Shown here one piece after another: positions 31,855-39,945 of a stretch of 64,000 nucleotides of DNA; position 1 is the stretch's first letter, and the number at the start of each line of letters is the position of its first letter. The translations under genes were made by a program, and so were the position numbers. The notes under the pieces were generated by a model, which did no database searches, was not told the origin of the DNA, and saw only the letters and a list, made by a program, of their open reading frames with translations. This DNA comes from Paenibacillus sp. NAIST15-1 (GTDB taxonomy: Bacteria; Bacillota; Bacilli; Paenibacillales; Paenibacillaceae): positions 496,001-560,000 of the forward strand of contig NZ_BBYF01000002.1 of the NCBI RefSeq assembly GCF_001894745.1, in the 5' to 3' direction.

Positions 31855-32283
31855 ATGATTAGTTATCAACCACTTATTGACCTGATGGAAGAAAGAAATA
31901 TTAAGTACAAAGATCTCGAATCACTGGGCGGGTTTTCGTCTGCAACACTTGCCAAGATTGAAAAGGGTAAGTCAGTAACTGCTGATACTTTAGATAGGCT
32001 CTGTTTGTTGTTGGGGGTTCCAATTGAGAAGGTAATGAAAATAGTTGGATATGAAGATAGTAATTCGGAGTTAGCAAATATCGAAGTTAAGAGAAATATC
32101 ACAAAAAACAAACTGAAGGAGATTAGATCTAAGCATAAATATACACAGGCACAATTAGCTGATTTACTTGAAGTAAGCCAGCCGATGATTAGCATGTGGG
32201 AAAATGATGATTCTAAGATTCCGAAGGATGCTTGGGAAAAGTTAAGTAGGGTACTTAAGTTATCACAAGATGAATCGGAATAA
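31855..32283 (+). CDS. Dual-HTH (XRE/Cro-CI family) regulator
   Basis: A 142-residue protein with two tandem XRE-type helix-turn-helix domains. Domain 1 is about 1-62 (SATLAKIEKGKSVTADTLDRL, as in Cro/C.AhdI) and domain 2 about 80-138 (YTQAQLADLLEVSQPMISMW). Two DNA-binding heads in one chain could bridge two operator half-sites. It is placed right behind a palindromic promoter, so autoregulation is likely and it may control the other CTTTA promoters. ATG 31855 behind GAGG. Confidence 0.85.
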   Translation: MISYQPLIDLMEERNIKYKDLESLGGFSSATLAKIEKGKSVTADTLDRLCLLLGVPIEKVMKIVGYEDSNSELANIEVKRNITKNKLKEIRSKHKYTQAQLADLLEVSQPMISMWENDDSKIPKDAWEKLSRVLKLSQDESE

Positions 32284-32319
32284 AAGTCTGATTTCATGAC
32301 AGAAAAAGAGGAGAGAAAT

Positions 32320-32511
32320 ATGGTTAACTGGGCATCTGAAGATACAAAATTGGAATTTTTAGAGGGTTATATTATCAAAGAATTTCTATGGAACGAAGTA
32401 GGTGACAGGATCACAATTAAACTTACTTCTGGGGATATTGTTGAAATCTATAACGAGAGAATAACCTTTAATGGGAATGAAGTAGTCAATGGAAAAGTAA
32501 TGAATAGGTGA
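32320..32511 (+). CDS. Hypothetical protein, 63 aa
   Basis: ATG 32320 behind GAGGAGAG. Beta-rich (DRITIKLTSGDIVEIYNERI). Unknown. Confidence 0.6.
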   Translation: MVNWASEDTKLEFLEGYIIKEFLWNEVGDRITIKLTSGDIVEIYNERITFNGNEVVNGKVMNR

Positions 32512-32528
32512 ATAGGAGGAGAGCAGCA

Positions 32529-32876
32529 ATGAATAGAAATCTGTGGGGCTATGATTACATAGATGGTGAACTCGTTGTAAATGAACGTGAAGCAGACATG
32601 GTTCGTCGTGTTTATCGATTTATGGTACGTTTGGATAAATACGATTTACCATTTAATGATGCAGCGTATATACGCTTAGAGAAGTACTGGATTCGACTTA
32701 AGAAACGCGCAGGAATAGAGAATGTATCTAAGCCTTCACCTGATTTCTGGAAGAATGAAAGACAATCTAGAGGCGTAATTGGCAAAAATGATGATTCAAA
32801 ATTATTAGCTCTAGAGTGCGCTCCATTAATTTCTGCTGATTTGTTTGAAAAAGTAGCAATTGAGACTATGAACTGA
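32529..32876 (+). CDS. Serine-recombinase 'recombinase domain' fragment-like protein
   Basis: A 115-residue protein starting NRNLWGYDYIDGELVVNERE, then ADMVRRVYRFM. This matches the opening of the recombinase (DNA-binding) domain of large serine integrases. The catalytic domain and zinc/coiled-coil parts are missing. SD AGGAGGAG is good, so it is expressed as a separate protein. A resolvase-like catalytic domain is encoded 0.9 kb downstream in the reverse of the usual order. Confidence 0.6.
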   Translation: MNRNLWGYDYIDGELVVNEREADMVRRVYRFMVRLDKYDLPFNDAAYIRLEKYWIRLKKRAGIENVSKPSPDFWKNERQSRGVIGKNDDSKLLALECAPLISADLFEKVAIETMN

Positions 32877-32898
32877 TATTAATGTGGGGGGGAGAGCA

Positions 32899-33084
32899 GT
32901 GAGATACAGAAGAAGATATCTTATTTCATGGACTTGTAATGGCAACAATGGAAGAGATCATTGGGTAATGGAGAGAAACGGAAAATTATCCGCTGCCGAC
33001 ATAAAGAGACTGGAAAAAGATCTATCTAATAAATGGGGTTTAAGTAGACCAGTGATTATTACAAACTACATACAAATCAATTAA
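32899..33084 (+). CDS. Small basic protein, 61 aa
   Basis: GTG 32899 behind a G-rich SD. MRYRRRYLISWTCNGNNGRD then a helix; likely nucleic-acid-binding by charge. Unknown family. Confidence 0.55.
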   Translation: MRYRRRYLISWTCNGNNGRDHWVMERNGKLSAADIKRLEKDLSNKWGLSRPVIITNYIQIN

Positions 33085-33091
33085 AGATAAG

Positions 33092-33109
33092 ATGAAACAC
33101 GGATTTCAT
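33092..33109 (+). repeat. Intergenic stem-loop, ATRAAA-N6-TTTYAT family
   Basis: Perfect ATGAAA-cacgga-TTTCAT after the stop of the preceding gene. Confidence 0.6.
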
Positions 33110-33149
33110 AACACTAATATTATAATTAAAAAAAAATGGAGATGTAGTA

Positions 33150-33707
33150 ATGGGAAACAACAACATAATAGATCAACAATCTCTATTAATAACAAACCCT
33201 GAAATCGTCGAGCATTGGGATTCGTCAAAAAATAAAGGCTGTACACCTGATGATGTATTCTCCCATTCACGTAAAAGGATCTTCTGGATTTGCGAGGACG
33301 GTCATACTGCATTTGAACCAGTTCGGGTAAGGGTGAAGCGTGGTGGATGTGTAGAATGTATTAGAAAAGTTAAAAAAGAAATAGTCTCGCCACCCATAGA
33401 AATGAGAAATACATTCTATCATCTCCAAAAGAACAGTTCTATGAAACTTAAAGATTTCTTCGATATACAGCACGTACCTGCCACTCCAATTGAGGCTTTA
33501 GTTTTTATAGAAGCTGGTTCAAATAGAATAAGAATATACAATGTTTTGAGACGATATGATATAAGAACACTGGAAGAGCTTCTAGATTGTACTTTTGAAG
33601 AGATTTCACGTTTTAGGAATCTAGGGGAGAAAAGCCAGAAAGAATTATTTGAAATCTTAAAAGAGTATTTAAATGAGGAAGATCCGGATTATCATCAACG
33701 AGTATGA
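33150..33707 (+). CDS. Treble-clef zinc finger fused to RNAP alpha-CTD-like domain
   Basis: A 185-residue protein. The N-terminal half (about 15-70: NPEIVEHWDSSKNKGCTPDD..FWICEDGHTAF..CVECIRK) is a treble-clef finger of the DUF4379 type. The C-terminal half (about 118-175: RIYNVLRRYDIRTLEELLDC, then TFEEISRFRNLGEKSQKELF) closely follows the C-terminal domain of RNA polymerase alpha (helix-hairpin-helix, R-N-L-G-x-K-S). Alpha-CTD binds UP elements and activators, so this protein may recruit or mimic polymerase at promoters. Confidence 0.75.
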   Translation: MGNNNIIDQQSLLITNPEIVEHWDSSKNKGCTPDDVFSHSRKRIFWICEDGHTAFEPVRVRVKRGGCVECIRKVKKEIVSPPIEMRNTFYHLQKNSSMKLKDFFDIQHVPATPIEALVFIEAGSNRIRIYNVLRRYDIRTLEELLDCTFEEISRFRNLGEKSQKELFEILKEYLNEEDPDYHQRV

Positions 33708-33734
33708 AATAGATTCTAAGGGGGTGCAAGAATA

Positions 33735-34223
33735 ATGAGTGTTATTGCTTATTGCAGGGTTGGAACCAATGAACAGAGTTTAGATGGTATGAGAGAAAGA
33801 CTTGAGTTGTTTGCACATGAGGAGAAATTGATTATCAAAGAATTATTTATTGATAAAGGATATAGTTCAAATCAGGAACGTCCAGAATTCGCAAAAGTTA
33901 GGCAACTGCTTAATGATGGTGGAGCAACTCTAATTACGCTTAAGGCAAATCAAATGTATCGGAACTTTTCAGAACTTCTAAAGTTACTGGATGAAACAAA
34001 GAATGCAGGTAGTAGAATTATTACTGCTGATGGTAGCATTGATACAGACAACGAGGTTAGCTACTTTATCGAAGCACTTAGGAATACAATTGCTGTAATA
34101 GAAAATGATCATGAAAGAAATAAAAAGCTTCTCAATGTCTTTAACAAGAGAAAGAAAGATTTGGAGATTGATGAAGCACAGACACAGACTCACAATATGA
34201 AAGACAGGGATTATATCGACTGA
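33735..34223 (+). CDS. Resolvase/serine-recombinase catalytic domain, catalytic Ser replaced
   Basis: A 162-residue protein with the resolvase fold: IAYCRVGTNEQSLDGMRERL, then FIDKGYSSNQERPEFAKV. In active enzymes the strand ends Y-x-R-x-S; here it is Y6-C-R8-V-G10, so the nucleophilic Ser is Gly. The DRLSR-type loop is also altered (MYRNFSELL). There is no DNA-binding C-terminal domain. Probably a catalytically dead regulator or structural partner. Confidence 0.75.
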   Translation: MSVIAYCRVGTNEQSLDGMRERLELFAHEEKLIIKELFIDKGYSSNQERPEFAKVRQLLNDGGATLITLKANQMYRNFSELLKLLDETKNAGSRIITADGSIDTDNEVSYFIEALRNTIAVIENDHERNKKLLNVFNKRKKDLEIDEAQTQTHNMKDRDYID

Positions 34224-34249
34224 TATTAATAAAGAGGAGAATGTTGTAA

Positions 34250-34657
34250 ATGACGCAACTCAAAGATCTCTCTAAGAATGCTAGACAAACTTTAGCATAC
34301 TATGTTGATGTATTAGTAAGAAAACAATTTAGTCTCGAATATCAAGAGCATAGCGAGAAAGACATAATGAAAGTTGTAGAGCGAGTTAAGGAGAACTACA
34401 CACGACGCCGATTAGAAAAAGAAGCTTATGAAGAAATTTATAATGCATTGCAGAGTCAAGAGTTTATAAATGATCTTAAAATATACATCAGTAACTTTTT
34501 AAATAATAGACCTACTGTTGAAAGAATCACCTATTATCGTAGTCTCTGTCGACAATACGGCTTAGGTATAGGAAGTAATATTAATAAAAAGACATTAGAA
34601 TTGCGTATTGCTAGGATAATTGAAACTGGCGGTAAAGATCAGAATATTACTCGTTAA
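34250..34657 (+). CDS. Hypothetical helical protein, 135 aa
   Basis: All-helical. The last 30 residues (YYRSLCRQYGLGIGSNINKK) resemble a SAP-like motif, which may bind nucleic acid. GAGGAGAA precedes the ATG. Family unknown. Confidence 0.6.
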   Translation: MTQLKDLSKNARQTLAYYVDVLVRKQFSLEYQEHSEKDIMKVVERVKENYTRRRLEKEAYEEIYNALQSQEFINDLKIYISNFLNNRPTVERITYYRSLCRQYGLGIGSNINKKTLELRIARIIETGGKDQNITR

Positions 34658-34694
34658 GTGCAAGTAAAAGATTGGTTTCATGGGAGGCTTGGAA

Positions 34695-34949
34695 TTGAAA
34701 TTACCCAAAGAGATAAAAAGTGCAATTCGAAAGAGCGCGAAGCACTATGCAGCAGCTAGGGAAGCGAATAATATAGTGCGTGATTATCTAGATCAAGTCT
34801 TAGGCTCTGATTATTGCGATTCTTCTGCATTCAATAAAGTAGGTCACGATTTCTTTCTAGATCAGTTAATTGATGGGACGGAGATAGGTTGCGATCCTGA
34901 GAATGTAATTAAGTTTTTTGAAAACAACCTACCAGACGAAGATGAATAA
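34695..34949 (+). CDS. Hypothetical helical protein, 84 aa
   Basis: TTG 34695 is 7 nt after GGGAGG; an ATG at 34680 overlaps that SD. Helical (IKSAIRKSAKHYAAAREANN). Unknown. Confidence 0.6.
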   Translation: MKLPKEIKSAIRKSAKHYAAAREANNIVRDYLDQVLGSDYCDSSAFNKVGHDFFLDQLIDGTEIGCDPENVIKFFENNLPDEDE

Positions 34950-34986
34950 AATACTAGTTTCATTAAATTTTGAGAGGTGATTTAAG

Positions 34987-35610
34987 TTGAAATATACTTT
35001 ACAAGAAAACGGTATAGATTCTTTAAAGGCCACATATGTCAATATTGAAAAAATGCATAATCTCTTAGAAGGAATCGAGCATTGTCTAAAAGATTGTATT
35101 CTGACTATGCATCATTCAATAGAGATTTTGTTCAAATCAATCCTAAAAGACATAGACGAGAGTCTTATCTTCTCAAATAGAGATAGGTATGAAAAGGCTA
35201 AAGAGGCTGCACTAAAACAAAAGAAAAAAGATGTGTTTGAAGTAAACCCAACATTAAGAACTATTACTTTGTTTGAAGCGGTTGAACTTGCCGAGAATGA
35301 ATGTGACCTTAGTATCCCAGAGAAATATAAGGTGCTGATAAACTATCTAAACAAAATTCGAAACCAGCTTACTCACTATGGGATTGAATTTGACGATGCA
35401 GAAGTTTTAAAGTTAACTGTAAACCTGCAATTGTGTTATGAATATACTATTAATTTCTTCAAGTCTCACATTGCTGAATTGGAGAAGCTACTAAATAACG
35501 CTAGATTTGAAATGTCTTTGGATGAATATGAGAGTAATATGTCTGATATCTATGCAGACATGGCTTATGAAGAACATAGAGAAGAGCGATTATTGCACGG
35601 TTTTGAATAA
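34987..35610 (+). CDS. HEPN-like protein
   Basis: A 207-residue all-helical protein. The C-terminal part carries R125-N-Q-L-T-H130 (NKIRNQLTHYGIEF), the Rx4H motif of HEPN nucleases and binding domains. The preceding helices (LTMHHSIEILFKSIL) fit the fold. HEPN proteins often cleave RNA in defence systems or toxin-antitoxin pairs. No minimal nucleotidyltransferase partner is next to it, so this may be a standalone RNase or inhibitor. TTG start behind GAGGTG. Confidence 0.65.
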   Translation: MKYTLQENGIDSLKATYVNIEKMHNLLEGIEHCLKDCILTMHHSIEILFKSILKDIDESLIFSNRDRYEKAKEAALKQKKKDVFEVNPTLRTITLFEAVELAENECDLSIPEKYKVLINYLNKIRNQLTHYGIEFDDAEVLKLTVNLQLCYEYTINFFKSHIAELEKLLNNARFEMSLDEYESNMSDIYADMAYEEHREERLLHGFE

Positions 35611-35687
35611 AGTGACTATGAAAGAGTTTGTTCATAATTTAATCGATCTTTTATGTCTAAAATCAAAAGAGGAAGAAGGTTGGTTTA

Positions 35688-36314
35688 ATGACTGCTATAA
35701 ATTTTATTTATGAAGAAAATCAGGTCACTATTTATATGGATACTCTTTCACTAGACTTAAATCGAAGACCACTTAAGTTTGTGAGCAAAATATATCCTAT
35801 CCCTCATTTAAAGACAGTAATTTGTGGTACTGGTAATATGGATCTTATTTTGGATTGGGTCTATTTTGTTCAAAGGAAACTAACTGCGGCAGACATTGCA
35901 TACTTACGGGAAATTACATCTGAAACATTAAGTGAATTGAATAAAAAATACCCACCCGATATCAGTACAACAATATACCAATTTGGTTATTCTCAAATAG
36001 ATGAAAAGATTAAAGGATATGCTTATAGAAGTACTAATAGTTTCAATCAAGAAGAATATGATTATGGTTTTGGGATTAAGCCACAAATTGACTTTGATTT
36101 TGGATCTGAGGTGGATCTAGAAAGTGCTTTTGTTCATCTTATGATTAAACAAAAAGAAAATGATGATTTGAGTCCTACACGCATAGGAATTGGTGGAGAG
36201 ATCCAGAGACTGATTATGAAAAAGGATACATTCTTATTGCAAACAATACACCGATTTTCAGACTTTGATGAATGTTACGCTGAGATACTTGAGAATTTAA
36301 AGAATTATAAATGA
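35688..36314 (+). CDS. Ntn-hydrolase (proteasome-like) fold protein
   Basis: A 208-residue protein beginning MTAINFIYEENQVTIYMDTL, then KIYPIPHLKTVICGTGNMD. This is the two-strand-plus-GTG opening typical of proteasome/HslV-like Ntn-hydrolases, with Thr2 as possible N-terminal nucleophile after Met removal. There is no propeptide or ATPase partner. Activity unknown. Confidence 0.55.
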   Translation: MTAINFIYEENQVTIYMDTLSLDLNRRPLKFVSKIYPIPHLKTVICGTGNMDLILDWVYFVQRKLTAADIAYLREITSETLSELNKKYPPDISTTIYQFGYSQIDEKIKGYAYRSTNSFNQEEYDYGFGIKPQIDFDFGSEVDLESAFVHLMIKQKENDDLSPTRIGIGGEIQRLIMKKDTFLLQTIHRFSDFDECYAEILENLKNYK

Positions 36315-36371
36315 GCCAAACTACTACACAGTTTGAGTGCATAAAAATCGAAGTAATATTAAGAGGGGTGT

Positions 36372-36818
36372 GTGAAGCTGCATGATTTTGAAATAGATGA
36401 GATCAAACGATTGGGATTAGATTTTCGTCAAGCAATAATGTCACTACCACTTAGTAAATTCCCTAATTCATCATTTTTTGAAAACTTTCCTCGTGGCTGC
36501 TGTGGAGATACATGTCACTTGTTTGCAAAGTATCTGATGTTTAAAGGCTATGAGGTAGATTACGTATGGGGATGGAAGGGGAAGCAATCTCATGCTTGGC
36601 TAGAACATAATAATCTAATTGTTGATTTAACTGCCGATCAATTTTCTGATATTGATGAAACAGTCGTTGTTACATGTGATAAAAGCTGGTATAACACCAT
36701 TCAAAAACAACAGAAGAGTGAAGTTGATTTTGAAAAGTTCGACGGTTATAACCATGTAAGATTAAAAAAAATTTATAATAACATTCTTGAGATATTACAT
36801 AACGAGGATGAAACCTGA
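36372..36818 (+). CDS. Putative papain-fold (transglutaminase-like) protein
   Basis: A 148-residue protein with FPRGCCGDTCHLFAKYLMFK (Cys), GKQSHAWLEHNNLIVDLTAD (His, Asp) in C-H-D order, the layout of transglutaminase/NlpC-like cysteine proteases and acyltransferases. It may modify or cleave a host target. Start GTG 36372 is close to AAGAGGGG; CTG 36378 is an alternative. Confidence 0.55.
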   Translation: MKLHDFEIDEIKRLGLDFRQAIMSLPLSKFPNSSFFENFPRGCCGDTCHLFAKYLMFKGYEVDYVWGWKGKQSHAWLEHNNLIVDLTADQFSDIDETVVVTCDKSWYNTIQKQQKSEVDFEKFDGYNHVRLKKIYNNILEILHNEDET

Positions 36819-36825
36819 ATTTCAT
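36808..36825 (+). repeat. Intergenic stem-loop, ATRAAA-N6-TTTYAT family
   Basis: Perfect ATGAAA-cctgaa-TTTCAT; the left arm overlaps the stop codon of the preceding gene. Confidence 0.6.
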
Positions 36826-36883
36826 AACTCATTACAACATGTTTTATGAGAACTACTATAACTTAATGAGGACGATTAGATCG

Positions 36884-37438
36884 ATGAGAAAGTGTATATT
36901 GCCTCTATTGATTGTTCTGGCCTTACTATCAGGATGTTCAAATAATTCTAATCTTTCAGACGGAAATAATGAGCCGCTAGATAGTATGTCTCTTATGGAC
37001 AAGTTAGTTTCAGATGGTCACCCTAAATATGGCGATGATTACGAGTCATTTAAAAGCTTCTATGGGAAAGATAAGAATAAATATTTCCTTTCTGGATTAC
37101 TATATGCCGAGTATTTTAAAGATAAGCCAATCAATGATTTGCAGATTTATTTTCAAAATAATAATATTTCAATAAGTGTTAAGGAAGCGTTTGACTTGGC
37201 AAATAAGTTTGCTCCAGATGACTTTAAGGATAGTCATGAATTAGTAAACGAGTATGCACTACGGTCTTCCGATGAAGATGTACACTACTATATCAAGGAA
37301 TATTTTAAGAAGAACAATAGCGAATTTTTAGCTCCAATTCATATTTATGTAGAAACTGATAAGGATGAAGTGAAAATGCTAAGAATGGCGAGCTCAACTC
37401 CAAGGTATTTTGAAACATATAAGCGAAATAATAAGTGA
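36884..37438 (+). CDS. Lipoprotein, 184 aa
   Basis: The signal sequence ends in a lipobox (LALLSGC, Cys at about residue 20), so it would be lipid-anchored outside the membrane. The mature part is acidic and mixed, no family recognised. Phage lipoproteins of lysogens often block superinfection, which is a possibility only. ATG 36884 is used; the frame is open to 36839. Confidence 0.75.
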   Translation: MRKCILPLLIVLALLSGCSNNSNLSDGNNEPLDSMSLMDKLVSDGHPKYGDDYESFKSFYGKDKNKYFLSGLLYAEYFKDKPINDLQIYFQNNNISISVKEAFDLANKFAPDDFKDSHELVNEYALRSSDEDVHYYIKEYFKKNNSEFLAPIHIYVETDKDEVKMLRMASSTPRYFETYKRNNK

Positions 37439-37463
37439 AAATATCAATAATGGAGGAATGAAT

Positions 37464-37670
37464 ATGGGGTATTTAATAGGAATTTCTTTGTACGTACTGC
37501 TTGCAGCTATTCCAATCACAGCTATGATTGCTGCGCTAAGAATGAAGAGGAAATTTATCAGAGAGCAGAGAGAAAGAGAAATTAAGTTTGCTATTGAGAT
37601 GGAAAAATTGTTTGAAATAGATAAGCTTCCAAAAGAGAAACAGGATTCATTCCGAAAAGCGTTCAAATGA
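37464..37670 (+). CDS. Small membrane protein, 68 aa
   Basis: One transmembrane helix (about 3-25, YLIGISLYVLLAAIPITAMI) then a charged cytoplasmic helix. ATG 37464 is 7 nt after GGAGG. Unknown. Confidence 0.65.
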   Translation: MGYLIGISLYVLLAAIPITAMIAALRMKRKFIREQREREIKFAIEMEKLFEIDKLPKEKQDSFRKAFK

Positions 37671-37704
37671 AAACTGACTTTCAATGTATGTGGAGGAAGG
37701 TATT

Positions 37705-38076
37705 ATGGAATTATTACTTGAAGAAGATAAACAGTTTTATGGACTTTTCGAAAAGTACCTGAAAGGCAAATCTGGTAGAATTGAGATTGCCTTAGGAATT
37801 GATTATACGATAGACATTAACAATTATGTCGCCTTAGTTGTTGAAGATTGGTATGAAGATAAAATACCAATGCTATCAGATTTAAGAAGTAAGAATTGTT
37901 ACAATACAGATGAAATTTTTTCAATATGGCATAAGTTCACGAAAATAGTTTGCTGTGATGAAGAAACAAATAAAAGTAATAAAGATGATGAGGATGACCA
38001 CTTGTCTGATAATTTTGCATTCTCATTGATTTATGATGAAGGTGAAGAGTATATGGTTAGTTTTTACTATGAATAA
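37705..38076 (+). CDS. Hypothetical acidic protein, 123 aa
   Basis: ATG 37705 behind TGGAGGAAGG. Strongly acidic, alpha/beta (KSGRIEIALGIDYTIDINNY). Such acidic small phage proteins can mimic DNA, but no signature is visible. Confidence 0.6.
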   Translation: MELLLEEDKQFYGLFEKYLKGKSGRIEIALGIDYTIDINNYVALVVEDWYEDKIPMLSDLRSKNCYNTDEIFSIWHKFTKIVCCDEETNKSNKDDEDDHLSDNFAFSLIYDEGEEYMVSFYYE

Positions 38077-38115
38077 AAGTTCACTTTCACTCTGCGCGAA
38101 AGGTAGTGATGGGAA

Positions 38116-38337
38116 TTGAGTAATGCTCAGTCATTTTCAAGGTCGAGAGTTATTGAGACAATAAAGTTTCACCATAATAAAATGAAATCTCTTGAGAAAA
38201 ATATTAAAGATGATTCAATTACTGATACAGCTAAAAGCGATATGCTCTCAGATTATCTAATCATAAAAGAACTGGTTGAGCATTATTGTAAAGGGTTTGG
38301 GCTAAGTGAGAACGAACTGTCTGGCAAGCTAGTTTAA
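38116..38337 (+). CDS. Hypothetical helical protein, 73 aa
   Basis: TTG start without a strong SD. Helical (SRVIETIKFHHNKMKSLEKN). Last gene before the repressor cassette promoter region. Confidence 0.55.
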   Translation: MSNAQSFSRSRVIETIKFHHNKMKSLEKNIKDDSITDTAKSDMLSDYLIIKELVEHYCKGFGLSENELSGKLV

Positions 38338-38574
38338 TATTCGACTCTAGAAGTGCTAAAAAACAATTATCGACCTTTAACTACACATTATAAATGAATA
38401 TATGAGCACACAGACATATATACGAGTCTACTATAATAGATTATAATGAAATTATCTTTTTAAAATTCTTATACATATCTTACATTTGTTTTTTAATGTG
38501 AGTATGTATATTTTTTGTTTTTTGTGTTACACTTCATATTATTATGATATTTCGCTCTTAGAGGAGATGATAGA
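38338..38574. promoter_or_regulatory. Control region of the repressor cassette
   Basis: A 237-nt AT-rich spacer with several TATAAT-like words (CTATAATAG, TTATAATG near 38430-38447) and an inverted repeat CTTACAT/ATGTGAG (about 38480-38503). I cannot single out one promoter. Confidence 0.45.
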
Positions 38575-39912
38575 ATGAGTGGAAATGTACAAACGGTTGA
38601 CCTGTACGAAGTGCTTCCAGATGTGCTTACTGAAGTGAATAAAAACAAAGAAATGCAAAGAGATATTGAAGAGATACTTGCAACAAAACATAACATCGCA
38701 AGAGGAACATTTGCTGAAATTTTGATAAATAATGGTCGTTTCGACGAAATATTAAATAACATTGAACGTACAGTCGTTGTTAAAGTTGTGAATGAAATAA
38801 CTAATGACAATAGAGTGAATCCAAGTAATTTTTACACAAAAACGGAGATCAATAAAGCAAATAAGTACAAAAGAACAAATGGTGGAGAAGTGTCACTTCC
38901 ATATACTTTTGAGTCTGTACTGAAGACTTCAGATATTGATTATTTAACCGTTTTAAGTTACCAAGACATCGCAAAACTTTGGAACTACGGAATTCTAACT
39001 TACAATTTCCAATCTCAAAGATTATCCAAGAAAAAAATGAATTCAAAAAATAAAATTGTTGAGAAGGCTGATGTTAATTTACGAAGCGTGAAAAACATTG
39101 TTAGATTGATGCAAGAGGGCAAATATAGTCCATCAACATTACTATTTAATGTACTTGTCGATGGTAAAAGTTCTATTGAATACGAAGATGGAGAACTTAC
39201 AGTTACCGAAGAAAGTACTATCAACTTAATTGATGGCATGCATCGCGTACAAGCTATTTTGAAGGTGATTGAAGAGAATCCTGATTTTGAAGGGTATATG
39301 AATGTTGATATAAAACATTACACCCTTGAGAAAGCTCAACAGCTCTTAGCCATAACAAATATGGTAAACCGTTTTGATAAGACATTGATCAAAAATTATA
39401 TGGCTGAATCGATTGGCGCGAAGATTACAAAAGATTTGATGACTATAGCTGAACTCAAAAATAAAGTGTCTATTAAGACCACTTTAGACAAGAAGCTTAA
39501 TTACTACACAAACTTTGCAATCTTGTCTGAAGCTATTGAATCTGTATTTGAGCCTGAAAATACTAAGGATCAGTTCGACTATGCCGATGTTCTTAAAAAG
39601 TTCTTCGGTTACATGATCCCCTCATATGAAGAGAAATTCAAAAATAAGAACGAGGAAATCAAAACAAGTTGGTTTACACATCACAACATGTTCGTAGGTT
39701 TTGTAGTGATTGCTAAGAAACTTTATGATAAATACGGAAAAGATTATCCAGTTGATGAGATTGTAAGAATTATTGATGGAATAGACTTTTCGAAGAATGA
39801 AGATTCTGAACTGAATCAGATTTTGACAACACAAGGGAAAGTAAATAGTAATAAAGTTAAGAAGAATATTAGAGAGTTTTTTGATACGAAGGTAGACGAG
39901 CTGCTTTCATAA
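38575..39912 (+). CDS. yopQ: DGQHR/DndB-like protein (YopQ-like)
   Basis: A 445-residue protein. Residues about 215-260 contain NLIDGMHRVQAILK, a ParB/DndB-type DGQHR motif, followed by VDIKHYTLEKAQQLLAITNM. SPbeta YopQ is about the same size (460 aa) and also precedes yopR, so I call it a YopQ homologue. The role in SPbeta is not well defined; it is part of the lysogeny-control operon. SD AGAGGAG. Confidence 0.7.
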   Translation: MSGNVQTVDLYEVLPDVLTEVNKNKEMQRDIEEILATKHNIARGTFAEILINNGRFDEILNNIERTVVVKVVNEITNDNRVNPSNFYTKTEINKANKYKRTNGGEVSLPYTFESVLKTSDIDYLTVLSYQDIAKLWNYGILTYNFQSQRLSKKKMNSKNKIVEKADVNLRSVKNIVRLMQEGKYSPSTLLFNVLVDGKSSIEYEDGELTVTEESTINLIDGMHRVQAILKVIEENPDFEGYMNVDIKHYTLEKAQQLLAITNMVNRFDKTLIKNYMAESIGAKITKDLMTIAELKNKVSIKTTLDKKLNYYTNFAILSEAIESVFEPENTKDQFDYADVLKKFFGYMIPSYEEKFKNKNEEIKTSWFTHHNMFVGFVVIAKKLYDKYGKDYPVDEIVRIIDGIDFSKNEDSELNQILTTQGKVNSNKVKKNIREFFDTKVDELLS

Positions 39913-39945
39913 GTAGCTCATAATCCTCTCAAGGAGGTATTTGTT

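Noticed and set aside
31866-32297. 143-aa minus-strand ORF
   Set aside because: Fully antisense to the dual-HTH regulator, which has clear domains, a promoter and SD.
35618-35713. Short ORF (31 aa, MKEFVHNLIDLLC...) before the Ntn-hydrolase-like gene
   Set aside because: No ribosome binding site, overlaps the next gene, and its first bases belong to a hairpin-like ATGAA...TTCAT stretch.
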